The notes below the pieces were generated by a model that had not been told where the DNA came from, did no database searches, and saw only the letters and a program-made list of their open reading frames with translations. Positions 8,077-16,086 of a DNA stretch of 18,354 nt are shown piece by piece (position 1 is the first letter of the stretch; every line of letters begins with the position of its first letter). Source of the stretch: CAZAIO01 sp964485235 (GTDB taxonomy: Bacteria; Chloroflexota; Dehalococcoidia; GIF9; UBA5629); NCBI GenBank assembly GCA_964485235.1, contig CAZAIO010000052.1:1-18354 (forward strand), read 5' to 3'. A program made the translations under genes and the position numbers.

Positions 8077-9342
8077 TCAAGCGGTTGATTTCAGCAGCTG
8101 TTCATATTCTATAGCTGAAGCAGCCTGAGCAGCTTTGCGGGAGACATTAATCTCATCGAAGTGAAGTTTTAATAATGAAACTACCTTGCTATCTATAAAT
8201 AAATCATTCGCCAGTTGTTCGATTACGTACATGGCGTTGTCCTCGTCCATTCCTTTCCGGTAAGGTCTATCTTCAGTAATGGCAGTAAATATATCGGCTA
8301 CTGCCATGATTCTCGCTTTGAATACCAGATCATCGCCCTTGTGGTGAAAAGGATAACCGCTTCCATTTAAACGCTCATGATGGAAAGATGCCCACATATT
8401 TACTTCGTTAAGGTCTGCAATGGGTTCCAGTGCCCAATAAGTGTAGTAAGGATGCTTTTTTACTATATTAAACTCCTCAGCCGTCAATTTATCCGGTTTT
8501 TCCAGTAATTCTGTCGGTACGGCAAGTTTCCCCAGATCATGAATATAGCCTGCAAATTCCATCATTCTATACTGTCGTTGAGAGAGACCGGCGAATTCAG
8601 ATAACAATTTGGCTGTGGTTGCTACTCCACTGGAATGAGTTGCGGTGAACCTGCTCCTGAAGTCGATAATGTGTGCAAATAGTTTAGCTAGTGAGAGAAG
8701 CCCGTCAATAGGCGCTTCAATCGTAGGAAAAACTATCATATTAGACAGAATCGTACCTATTAAGTTTGAACTTAAATCGAGCATAAAATATTCCTTTTGC
8801 ATCATGTCTTTTGAGAGATTAACAAGCTCAGGCATGAACATATCTGCTGAATGCTCTTCGATTTTACCGATAATCCCCGCAACCTGCCCGAAAATTTCTT
8901 CATCCTTATTTATGCTAATAGCCAACCGGTCGGCTATATGTAAGATATGACTACCGAGCGGTACTTTTTCTCCTTTATATTCAGCACCATAACCTTCATC
9001 CCAGTTGACATGGTGAAATCGTACAATAGGTGCAATACGGGAGAAAGGTTCATACATTTTTAATAGCATATAGCCCAGTTCAGCATGTTTCTGGGGATTC
9101 TCAAATTCAAATTGTATGGCCTGTAATTTTTCTGCGAGGGAAATTGCTCCGATATCATGCAATAGTCCGGCAAATACCAGGTCCGTTTGTTGCTCTACCG
9201 GTAAGCCCATTTCCTTAGCTATACAGAGGGCAACGTAAGCAACCTGCTTGTGATGGTTGACCAGCTTTGGATTCACCAGATCCATAGCACTGGAGAGGCA
9301 ATTCAGTAAGTCAAACATCTGTATCCGCGGTTCTTTTATCAT
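8077..9342 (-). CDS. Double-HD domain protein with HD-GYP-type phosphodiesterase domain
   Basis: A 421-residue cytoplasmic protein with two HD metal-dependent phosphohydrolase domains and no separate sensor domain. Domain 1 (about 28-170) has AGLLHDIGAIS (H62-D63), RFHHVNWDEGYG and HIADRLA. Domain 2 (about 230-400) is HD-GYP-like: a first His in THSSGV, then YIHDLGKLAVP, KHPYYTYW, SFHHERLNGSGYP and MAVADIFTAITEDRPYR. HD-GYP domains hydrolyse cyclic di-GMP or related cyclic dinucleotides. The HHE-x-x-N-GSGYP segment carries Asn where Asp is common, a variation that occurs in the family. It was likely built by duplication and divergence of one HD unit. The ATG at 9342 has GAGG upstream, and a good promoter (9371-9399) precedes it. 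It is monocistronic and divergent from the CoA operon, so it may or may not act on that pathway. Confidence 0.85.
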   Translation of the reverse strand: MIKEPRIQMFDLLNCLSSAMDLVNPKLVNHHKQVAYVALCIAKEMGLPVEQQTDLVFAGLLHDIGAISLAEKLQAIQFEFENPQKHAELGYMLLKMYEPFSRIAPIVRFHHVNWDEGYGAEYKGEKVPLGSHILHIADRLAISINKDEEIFGQVAGIIGKIEEHSADMFMPELVNLSKDMMQKEYFMLDLSSNLIGTILSNMIVFPTIEAPIDGLLSLAKLFAHIIDFRSRFTATHSSGVATTAKLLSEFAGLSQRQYRMMEFAGYIHDLGKLAVPTELLEKPDKLTAEEFNIVKKHPYYTYWALEPIADLNEVNMWASFHHERLNGSGYPFHHKGDDLVFKARIMAVADIFTAITEDRPYRKGMDEDNAMYVIEQLANDLFIDSKVVSLLKLHFDEINVSRKAAQAASAIEYEQLLKSTA

Positions 9343-9370
9343 TTTTTCCTCGCCCGATACCGATTAGTTA

Positions 9371-9399
9371 ATTGTAAAGCACGATTATCGTTCGGTCAA
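9371..9399 (-). promoter_or_regulatory. Sigma-70-type promoter for the double-HD gene
   Basis: On the minus strand TTGACC (9399-9394) and TACAAT (9376-9371) are separated by exactly 17 bases. The predicted start near 9364 leaves a leader of about 20 bases containing the GAGG ribosome site. This is the best consensus match in the window. Confidence 0.65.
9381..9391. promoter_or_regulatory. Dyad inside the promoter spacer
   Basis: ACGAT-T-ATCGT is an 11-base perfect dyad located between the -35 and -10 of the double-HD promoter. A protein bound here would block RNA polymerase, so a repressor operator is a reasonable guess. No cognate regulator gene is visible nearby. Confidence 0.35.
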
Positions 9400-9426
9400 C
9401 GGATGCAGCTATAAAATGAAGTTATT

Positions 9427-9455
9427 TTCTTGTATTTATATACTTGGGTTATAAT
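9427..9455 (+). promoter_or_regulatory. Possible promoter of the CoA-transferase/acyl-CoA synthetase operon
   Basis: A perfect TATAAT at 9450-9455 has TTCTTG 17 bases upstream (9427-9432), a weak -35. Transcription would start near 9462, leaving about 54 bases of leader before the ATG at 9516. Confidence 0.4.
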
Positions 9456-9515
9456 TGTAGAAGTCTGTTATATGTAGTATTGAATACTGCCTTGTAAATG
9501 CAAGTGAAGTTATAA

Positions 9516-11420
9516 ATGGAAAAACAGCGTTCTCATTCTATACTCGAAGAATATCGTGGTCTCTATCCTGCAAAATTCGTTCCATTCACCAAAGCTTTTA
9601 GCCATATCCACCGTGGCGATAGCATTTTTATAGGGACAGCCTGTGGCGAACCTCAGTATCTGGTTAATGAATTTATCAATTACGTCAGCCATCACCCCAC
9701 GGCGCTCTTCGATGCCGAGATAATCCAGGTCTATACATTGGGTTTTGCACCTTATACCGATAAAAAGTTTAAAAAAAATTTCCGTCATAATTGTTTTTTC
9801 ATCGGACAGAACAATCGAGAAGCTGTGAACAACGTTACGGCTGATTACGCCCCTACCTTTTTATCTGAGATACCCAAACTCATGTCATCGGGCTTGGTAC
9901 CTATCGATGTCGCTCTTATACAGACTTCCTTGCCGGACGAAAGCGGTTTTGTAAGTCTGGGGGTAAGTGTGGACATCGTCAAACCCGCGGCTCAGAAAGC
10001 AAGGATAATTATCGCACAGGTCAATTCCGAGATGCCGCGTGTGCACGGAGAGAGTTTTATACATATCAAGGATATCGATTACATCGTTCCGTATGACGAA
10101 CCTTTGCTGGAGTTCGAATCCGACCCGCCGGACGAAATCTCGCGGCAGGTCGGTGAATATGTATCCAGGATCATCAGGGACGGCGATACCATCCAGGTAG
10201 GCTACGGCAGTATTCCTAATGCTATTATGGCCCATCTCCAGAATAAACAGCATCTGGGAGTTCATTCGGAGTTGCTCTCGGATGGCATCGTGGACCTGCT
10301 GAAAAAAGGGGTGATCGATAACACTTTTAAAACCGTTAATAGGGAGAAAACCATCGCATCTTTTTGTATGGGGAAGAAAGAAACATATAAATATATCAAT
10401 GATAATCCTTCTATTGAATTTAAACCGATCGATTACACCAATAATTTGCTTGTGATCGCCCAGCATGAAAATATCGTTGCCATTAACTCAGCACTTGAAA
10501 TAGATCTTACCGGTCAGGCAACTTCCGAGTCTATCGACGGTAACTTTTACTCCGGTATCGGAGGCGCAGCGGACTTTGTGAGGGGAGCTGCACTGGCAAA
10601 AAGGGGTAAGTCCATACTTGCCCTGCCTTCGACAGCTAAAAACGGTACGATATCAAGGATAGTACCTTTCCTGCACAACCGGGCAGGTGTAACCATCAAC
10701 CGTGGTGATGTGCATTATGTAGTAACGGAGTATGGTATTGCCTACCTGCACGGTAAAAGTATCAGGGAACGAGCGATGAGGCTTATCGCCATCGCACATC
10801 CCTCTTTCCGGACTGAGCTCATTCAGGAAGCCAAGCGGTTCAACCTGATCTATCAGGACCAGGCATTCATTCCAGGAAAGAAAGGGGAATATCCTGCCGA
10901 ATTGGAGACTTACCGTACGACAAATAAAGGACTGGAGATATTTTTACGGCCTTTAAAGATCAGCGACGAACCTTTACTCAAAGATATTATACATAATCTG
11001 TCCGACCAGGGTCTTTATCTCAGGTTTATGTCCACACGCACCAGCCTGCCGCATGAGTTCCTGCAGGACTTCGCTGTTGTGGATTATAGTAAAGATATGG
11101 CTATTATTGCGTTGTTGTGGAAGGGTGAGGCAATGGGCGAGAAAGCAGTAGGTGTGAGCCGTTATTATCTGGATGAGTTCACTCATACAGCAGAAATCTC
11201 TTTTGCAGTACCTGATGATTATCAATCAAAGGGCATAGCGACAACAATGCTTTCCTATCTCACGTCCATTGCCATAAGCAAGGGCTTGCTCGGTTTCACT
11301 GCTGAAGTACTGGCGGAAAATCATCCTATGCTTCATATATTTAAAGAGGCAGGGTTCACACTCGACCGCACCGCCAGTGAAGGTAATATCTATCGTCTCA
11401 GTAAAATATTCTCAGGGTAA
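9516..11420 (+). CDS. Acetyl-CoA hydrolase/CoA-transferase fused to a GNAT acetyltransferase domain
   Basis: A 634-residue two-part protein. Residues 1-460 are a complete acetyl-CoA hydrolase/transferase (4-hydroxybutyrate CoA-transferase type), with GVHSELLSDGIVDL (E252 is the expected catalytic Glu that forms the glutamyl-CoA thioester) and FYSGIGGAADFVRGA (CoA loop). Residues 472-634 are a GNAT domain: LRPLKISDEPLL at its start, FAVPDDYQSKGIAT (acetyl-CoA pyrophosphate loop) and AENHPMLHIFKEAGF at its end. The first part moves CoA between acetyl-CoA and other acids; the second could acetylate a protein lysine or a small molecule. The stand-alone family is about 430-450 residues, so the extra 170 residues are a true addition. 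The ribosome site before the ATG at 9516 is weak (GTGAAG). The stop overlaps the next start in TAATG, implying coupling with the acyl-CoA synthetase. Confidence 0.88.
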   Translation: MEKQRSHSILEEYRGLYPAKFVPFTKAFSHIHRGDSIFIGTACGEPQYLVNEFINYVSHHPTALFDAEIIQVYTLGFAPYTDKKFKKNFRHNCFFIGQNNREAVNNVTADYAPTFLSEIPKLMSSGLVPIDVALIQTSLPDESGFVSLGVSVDIVKPAAQKARIIIAQVNSEMPRVHGESFIHIKDIDYIVPYDEPLLEFESDPPDEISRQVGEYVSRIIRDGDTIQVGYGSIPNAIMAHLQNKQHLGVHSELLSDGIVDLLKKGVIDNTFKTVNREKTIASFCMGKKETYKYINDNPSIEFKPIDYTNNLLVIAQHENIVAINSALEIDLTGQATSESIDGNFYSGIGGAADFVRGAALAKRGKSILALPSTAKNGTISRIVPFLHNRAGVTINRGDVHYVVTEYGIAYLHGKSIRERAMRLIAIAHPSFRTELIQEAKRFNLIYQDQAFIPGKKGEYPAELETYRTTNKGLEIFLRPLKISDEPLLKDIIHNLSDQGLYLRFMSTRTSLPHEFLQDFAVVDYSKDMAIIALLWKGEAMGEKAVGVSRYYLDEFTHTAEISFAVPDDYQSKGIATTMLSYLTSIAISKGLLGFTAEVLAENHPMLHIFKEAGFTLDRTASEGNIYRLSKIFSG

Positions 11421-13546
11421 TGAGCATGAAACAAAATGACATAAAATATCTATTTGAACCTGGATCTGTTGCGGTTCTGGGTGCTTCAAAGAATAACCAG
11501 AAACTCGGCTATAAAGTCGTACAAAATATTGTTTCCAGCGGATTTAAAGGAAGGGTTTATCCCATTAATCCTTCCGGAGGAGAGGTGCTTGGATATCCCA
11601 TTTACAAGGATATTGCGGATGTTGAGGAAGACATCGACATTGCCTGTATCGTTATACCTGCCGCACATACATTCGAGGCCGTAAAAAGCTGTGCTGACAA
11701 GGGTGTAAAGTATAGCGTCATTATAACCTCAGGTTTCTCTGAGGTTGGAAATGTGGAGGAGGAAAAAAAGATCGCGAGGTATGCAGCCGAACATGGTATG
11801 AGGTTGCTCGGTCCCAATGTAATCGGCATATATTCTTCAATGGCGCCGATCAATGCTACCTTCGGTCCCTCTGATATTACCTCCGGTAATGTAGCGATTA
11901 TAACCCAGAGCGGCGCTCTGGGCATTGCTATGATCGGCAAGACTAAAGTAGAGAATATAGGTCTCTCCACCATTGTATCCGTAGGTAACAAGGCGGATAT
12001 CGATGAGGTTGACCTGCTCGATTATCTCATATCCCATGAAGGCACGCGTGTTATTATGATGTATATTGAAGGTGTACGACATGGCGAAAGGCTTGTCGAA
12101 GCGCTAAAACGTGCCACAAAAGTAAAACCCATCATTGTACTCAAGTCGGGTAAATCGAAGCGTGGTGCTCTGGCTGCCGCGTCGCATACCGGTTCTCTGG
12201 CAGGAGAGGATAATGTGTTCGATGATATTGCCAGGCAGTGCGGTGTCCTGAGGGCGGAGAACTTGCAGGAGGCTTTAAACTGGTGTAAATTTTTATCGAA
12301 TAGCCCTGAACCTGAGGGCGAAAACACAGCTATCATTACTAACGGTGGTGGTATAGGGGTAATGTGTGCAGACGCTTGTGAGAAATACGGTGTAAATCTT
12401 TACGATGACATTGAGAAAATGCAGGCGCTTTTTACCGGGTATATCCCTGCCTATGGCTCTGCAAAGAATCCGGTCGACCTGACCGGTGAAGCTACTCAAG
12501 ATGACTACTTCCGTGTGATGGAGGTGGCGCTGGCAAATAAGACAATTAATTCGATCATATGTCTCACGTGCGAAACAGCCGTGTTTGACGCCGAGATATT
12601 CTCAGAGAAACTGGCGGAAATGTACCGCCAGAAAAAGATCACGAAACCCAGCGTATTCTCCCTTATCGGCGGTGCCCAGATTGATGATTGTATTAATGAG
12701 CTTAGACTCGATGGGATTTCCGCCTTCTCCGATGTTTACGAAGCGGCTTCCTGTATGGGAGCTATATATCGCTCGCAAGCTATGAAGCAAGAACGCTATG
12801 AGGTACCGCCTCAACCGGAGATCGACAGTGAGGCTATTAAAAAAGTCATTGCTATGGCTCGCAAAGACGGGCGGCGTTTCCTCTATTCATATGAAGCACA
12901 GCAGATAATGAAAGCTGTCGGTGTGACCACACCGAGGACTTCCATCGCACATAGTATTCCCGAGGCTGTTTCAATGGCAGAAGAAATAGGCTACCCGGTG
13001 GTTTTGAAGGTGGTATCAAAAGATATTCTCCATAAAAGCGATGTCGGAGGGGTAGCGCTGGATATTGACGATAAAAAAGAGCTGATTGATGCATATGAAG
13101 CTATTCTTTATAACTGCCGTCAGGCGCAGCCGAAGGCTGTAATAGAAGGCATTGAGGTGACCGAGATGATTCATACAGGAGTTGAGATCATCACCGGCGC
13201 CAGAAGGGACCAATCGTTCGGACCTATTGTTATGTTCGGACTGGGCGGAATTTATGTGGAAGTTATGAAAGATATTGCCTTCAGGGCATTTCCACTCAGC
13301 CGTAAAGAGGTATTGCAGATGATTGCCCAGATACGCTCTTATCCTCTGCTATTAGGAGTGCGGGGGGAAAAGAAGAAAGACATAAGCGCGATCGCCGAGA
13401 GTATTCTCAGAGTTGGGACAATTCTGGAAAAGTTTGAGGATATCAGCGATATAGAGATTAATCCGCTTGTGGTCTATGAGACAGGGAAAGGCGTAAAAGC
13501 GGTAGATGTGAGAGTATTACTGACAAAAACCAAGGAGGTTGATTAA
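11420..13546 (+). CDS. ADP-forming acyl-CoA synthetase (single-chain, acetyl-CoA synthetase type)
   Basis: A 708-residue enzyme that converts acyl-CoA + ADP + Pi to acid + CoA + ATP, giving substrate-level phosphorylation, or runs in reverse. The alpha-like half has a CoA-binding Rossmann domain (LFEPGSVAVLGASKN, residues 11-25) and the phospho-His loop AASHTGSLAGEDN with H256. The beta-like ATP-grasp half (about 470-705) has ILHKSDVGGVALDID (H538), MFGLGGIYVEVMKD and SDIEINPLVV. Both relay histidines are present, so it should be active, unlike the degenerate copy in Pat-type acetyltransferases. The TAATG overlap puts one ATG at 11420. Another at 11426 is better spaced (8 bases) from the AGGG at 11414-11417; I list the coupled one. 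The substrate is probably acetyl-CoA or another short acyl-CoA. Confidence 0.9.
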   Translation: MSMKQNDIKYLFEPGSVAVLGASKNNQKLGYKVVQNIVSSGFKGRVYPINPSGGEVLGYPIYKDIADVEEDIDIACIVIPAAHTFEAVKSCADKGVKYSVIITSGFSEVGNVEEEKKIARYAAEHGMRLLGPNVIGIYSSMAPINATFGPSDITSGNVAIITQSGALGIAMIGKTKVENIGLSTIVSVGNKADIDEVDLLDYLISHEGTRVIMMYIEGVRHGERLVEALKRATKVKPIIVLKSGKSKRGALAAASHTGSLAGEDNVFDDIARQCGVLRAENLQEALNWCKFLSNSPEPEGENTAIITNGGGIGVMCADACEKYGVNLYDDIEKMQALFTGYIPAYGSAKNPVDLTGEATQDDYFRVMEVALANKTINSIICLTCETAVFDAEIFSEKLAEMYRQKKITKPSVFSLIGGAQIDDCINELRLDGISAFSDVYEAASCMGAIYRSQAMKQERYEVPPQPEIDSEAIKKVIAMARKDGRRFLYSYEAQQIMKAVGVTTPRTSIAHSIPEAVSMAEEIGYPVVLKVVSKDILHKSDVGGVALDIDDKKELIDAYEAILYNCRQAQPKAVIEGIEVTEMIHTGVEIITGARRDQSFGPIVMFGLGGIYVEVMKDIAFRAFPLSRKEVLQMIAQIRSYPLLLGVRGEKKKDISAIAESILRVGTILEKFEDISDIEINPLVVYETGKGVKAVDVRVLLTKTKEVD

Positions 13547-14583
13547 TGAAAACGGTCGTGATCGGTTCCACAAAACCAAACGCCGGTAAAACGAGCATTA
13601 TTGTAGGTATGGCCAAAGGCTTAAATAAATCATTTGGTTATCTTAAACCGTTAGGCGACAGGCTCATCTATCGCAAAAAGCGCATATGGGACTATGATAC
13701 GGCTCTGATGACTAATATCTTCGGACTGACCGATGCTCCCGAGGACATGAGTATCGGCTTTGCCCATTCCAAGCTTATGTATTCATATAATAACGCCAGC
13801 GTACAGAAGCGGCTCGCGGACATGATCTCCGAAACTCAACCGGGAAAAGAATTCCAGTTCATCGAGGGTGGCAAAGATCTGGAATATGGTACTTCCGTCT
13901 TTCTCAATAGTATTGCTCTTGCGGAGTATATGAAATGCCCGCTGGTACTGGTAATCAGCGGCACTGAAGATATTATTATGGACGATATCTGGTTTATAAA
14001 AAAATATCTGGTAATGGGAGATGTCGATCTGGCCGGCGTTATTATTAATAAAATCCACGATATGGAAGACTTTCAGGCAACATATATGCCTGTAATAGAA
14101 AAAGCAGGCATTAATATACTGGGCGTAATCCCTTTCCAGCGTGAACTCACCCGTTTTTCTATCAGCTATATTACGGATGGTCTTATGGCAAGGGTAGTTG
14201 TGGGAGCAAAAGGGATGGAAAAAACTATAGAAAATATCCTGGTGGGAGCCATGTCCGTTGATGCAGCGGTCAATAGTGCGGTCTTTAAAAAAGAGAAAAA
14301 ACTCGTTATTACAGGCGGAGACAGGAGCGATATGATACTTGCCGTTACTGAGGACAGTGAGACCAGATGTGTTGTGGTCACCAATAATATTCTGCCTCCT
14401 CCCAACATCATATCCAAATGCGAGGAAAAGGATATTCCGCTGCTGCTGGTACCCTTTGATACATATGAGACTGCCCGACGGCTGGACAATATAGTGCCGC
14501 TTCTTACACCCGACAACAGTGAGAATATCAACCGGGTCACACAGGCGGTGAAGGATAACGTCAACACAGGCAATCTTTTGTAA
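13546..14583 (+). CDS. BioD-like P-loop + DRTGG domain protein (Pta N-terminal-like)
   Basis: A 345-residue protein equivalent to the non-catalytic N-terminal part of long phosphotransacetylases. Residues 1-205 form a dethiobiotin-synthetase-like NTPase domain with an intact P-loop (GSTKPNAGKTS, K15-T16) and an LVLVISGTEDIIMDDI strand. Residues about 210-320 form a DRTGG domain (LVITGGDRSDMILAV). No phosphate acetyltransferase domain follows, so it cannot make acetyl phosphate itself. In long Pta enzymes this region has a regulatory role, so a ligand- or nucleotide-sensing regulator of the upstream acyl-CoA synthetase is the likely job; that is inference. It is joined to the synthetase by TAATG, with AAGGAGG about 8 bases before the ATG. 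It could also act as a small NTPase of unknown substrate. Confidence 0.85.
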   Translation: MKTVVIGSTKPNAGKTSIIVGMAKGLNKSFGYLKPLGDRLIYRKKRIWDYDTALMTNIFGLTDAPEDMSIGFAHSKLMYSYNNASVQKRLADMISETQPGKEFQFIEGGKDLEYGTSVFLNSIALAEYMKCPLVLVISGTEDIIMDDIWFIKKYLVMGDVDLAGVIINKIHDMEDFQATYMPVIEKAGINILGVIPFQRELTRFSISYITDGLMARVVVGAKGMEKTIENILVGAMSVDAAVNSAVFKKEKKLVITGGDRSDMILAVTEDSETRCVVVTNNILPPPNIISKCEEKDIPLLLVPFDTYETARRLDNIVPLLTPDNSENINRVTQAVKDNVNTGNLL

Positions 14584-14887
14584 CGGATACGATTAATTAA
14601 ATATAGTATTCAATCGCTATATTCCGTTCCAGAGGTCCGGATATATGCGGGAAATGTCGAGCACATCCGGACGCCGTCACATTACAGTTCCCTGTCGGGG
14701 AATCCACACTATTCCTGAGCATGGTAAAGATCGTTACCCCTGCATAGATGAGTTTTTGAACATTCGTAGTTGTAATCTTCATGCCCGGTCTGTGTGTTAC
14801 CATTGTGCCCGGATGTATACTATATATAAATGGTACCCCGATTTTCCCTGCTAATAGAGGACGTGCATATCCAACTGAAGTTATTGA
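14584..14887. other. 304-base gap before the radical SAM gene
   Basis: The main structure is a perfect 8-base stem, GTCCGGAT (14635-14642) with ATCCGGAC (14665-14672), about 50 bases after the BioD-like gene, without a U-tract. An AT-rich stem AATATAG/CTATATT (14600-14623) precedes it. TATACT (14816-14821) and TATAAA (14825-14830) could serve as -10 boxes, with TTGTGC (14803-14808) as a poor -35. A short plus-strand frame ends in an ATGA overlap with the radical SAM start (see findings). Confidence 0.35.
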
Positions 14888-15904
14888 ATGATGTCTGCTG
14901 AATTATTTGAACCGAGCTATATTGCGCTCTATCACTCCGGTGAACTGGAGCGGCGCGCACATGCTCTTGAGGCGCGATTACCTTCCTGTGATATATGCCC
15001 GAGGGAATGTCATATTGACCGTTTAAATGGCGAAACAGGTTTTTGCCGCTCGGGGTATCTTCCTATAATCTCTACCGTTTGCGCACATCACGGGGAAGAG
15101 CCGGCTCTTTCCGGTACAAAGGGGTCCGGAACGGTGTTCTTCGGCAACTGCAATATGCAGTGTGTTTATTGCCAGAACCATCAGATAAGTCAGAATTGGA
15201 AAAAACAACAGGTCAAACAGATAGATTGCCAGTCTCTGGCAGACGAACTACTTCACCTTCAGAATGAGCTGGGTTGTCATAATATTAATTTTGTGTCGCC
15301 TTCTCACTTTGTTCCTCAACTGGTACGAGCTGTTCTGGAAGCGGTGCCTTTGGGGCTTAGAGTCCCGTTAGTCTACAATAGCGGCGGCTATGATTCTGTT
15401 GCTACCCTGAAAGAACTTGACGGTATTATAGATATTTATTTGCCTGACCTGCGATATGCCGCCGATGATGTTGCCGAGAAGTACTCTTATGCTCCCGGCT
15501 ATGTGGAGCATGCTCACCGGGCAATTAAGGAAATGTACCGGCAGGTCGGCGATCTGGTCGTCGACGGGTCCGGACTGGCACAACGTGGATTGATCGTGCG
15601 TCATCTTGTTCTCCCCAACAGGCTGGCGGGCAGCGAAGAGTCGTTGACGTGGCTGGCACGGGAACTTTCACCCAAGGTAACAGTGAGTATAATGTCTCAG
15701 TATGAGCCGCTGCACAGAGCACTGAACTTCCCCTTGCTTTCACGGAGAATCTCGGTTGCCGAGTATCAAAAGGTGATCAGGTTGATTCGAGACCTGGGAA
15801 TAGAAAACGGCTGGACGCAGGAAATGGGAGCATCGGAAAACTATATCCCCGATTTTGAACAGGAAGGTCATCCCTTTATTCCAACCAGTAAAAAGCGGGA
15901 ATAA
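14888..15904 (+). CDS. PflX-type radical SAM protein (pyruvate formate-lyase activase homolog)
   Basis: A 338-residue radical SAM protein of the PflX/COG1313 group. The cluster motif is C88-x3-C92-x2-C95 in FFGNCNMQCVYCQN. N-terminal cysteines C34, C37, C41 and C53 (CDICPRECHIDRLNGETGFC) could bind a second metal or cluster. HHGEEPALSGTKGSG is the family hallmark just before the SAM motif. The C-terminus has VSIMSQYEP and NGWTQEMGASENYIPDF. Such enzymes cleave S-adenosylmethionine to a 5'-deoxyadenosyl radical; the target of this subgroup is not established, and no glycyl radical enzyme gene is in the window. The ATG at 14888 is immediately preceded in frame by TGA, so the start is at 14888 or 14891; the ribosome site is weak (GAAG). 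Confidence 0.88.
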   Translation: MMSAELFEPSYIALYHSGELERRAHALEARLPSCDICPRECHIDRLNGETGFCRSGYLPIISTVCAHHGEEPALSGTKGSGTVFFGNCNMQCVYCQNHQISQNWKKQQVKQIDCQSLADELLHLQNELGCHNINFVSPSHFVPQLVRAVLEAVPLGLRVPLVYNSGGYDSVATLKELDGIIDIYLPDLRYAADDVAEKYSYAPGYVEHAHRAIKEMYRQVGDLVVDGSGLAQRGLIVRHLVLPNRLAGSEESLTWLARELSPKVTVSIMSQYEPLHRALNFPLLSRRISVAEYQKVIRLIRDLGIENGWTQEMGASENYIPDFEQEGHPFIPTSKKRE

Positions 15905-16086
15905 CCGACTCTTTTTAGTTACCGCTCTGTTGCATTCGGCGTTTATCCATCCCGTGTTTATTGCGTGATTTTTTGAATGATTGACTGTGGATTTTCTTGA
16001 CTCCATCCGCGATTTGTAATCGGTATTTCCTGTCATCGTATCGTAATTAATTATTCCCGGTATTTCCAGGAGATTTCTGTAACGGA

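Noticed and set aside
9885..10466. 193-codon minus-strand open frame inside the CoA-transferase gene
   Set aside because: It lies antisense to a domain that is clearly coding, has no ribosome site, and its translation matches no family I know. It is a shadow frame.
14166..14573. 135-codon minus-strand open frame inside the BioD/DRTGG gene
   Set aside because: Antisense to a well-supported gene with a recognised DRTGG segment; low-complexity Ser/Thr-rich translation typical of shadow frames.
14597..14803. Minus-strand frame in the gap before the radical SAM gene, open for about 100 codons without an early start
   Set aside because: The translation (including YARPLLAGKIGVPFIYS upstream of the first ATG) looks somewhat protein-like, but there is no ribosome site, no recognised family, and it overlaps a competing plus-strand frame.
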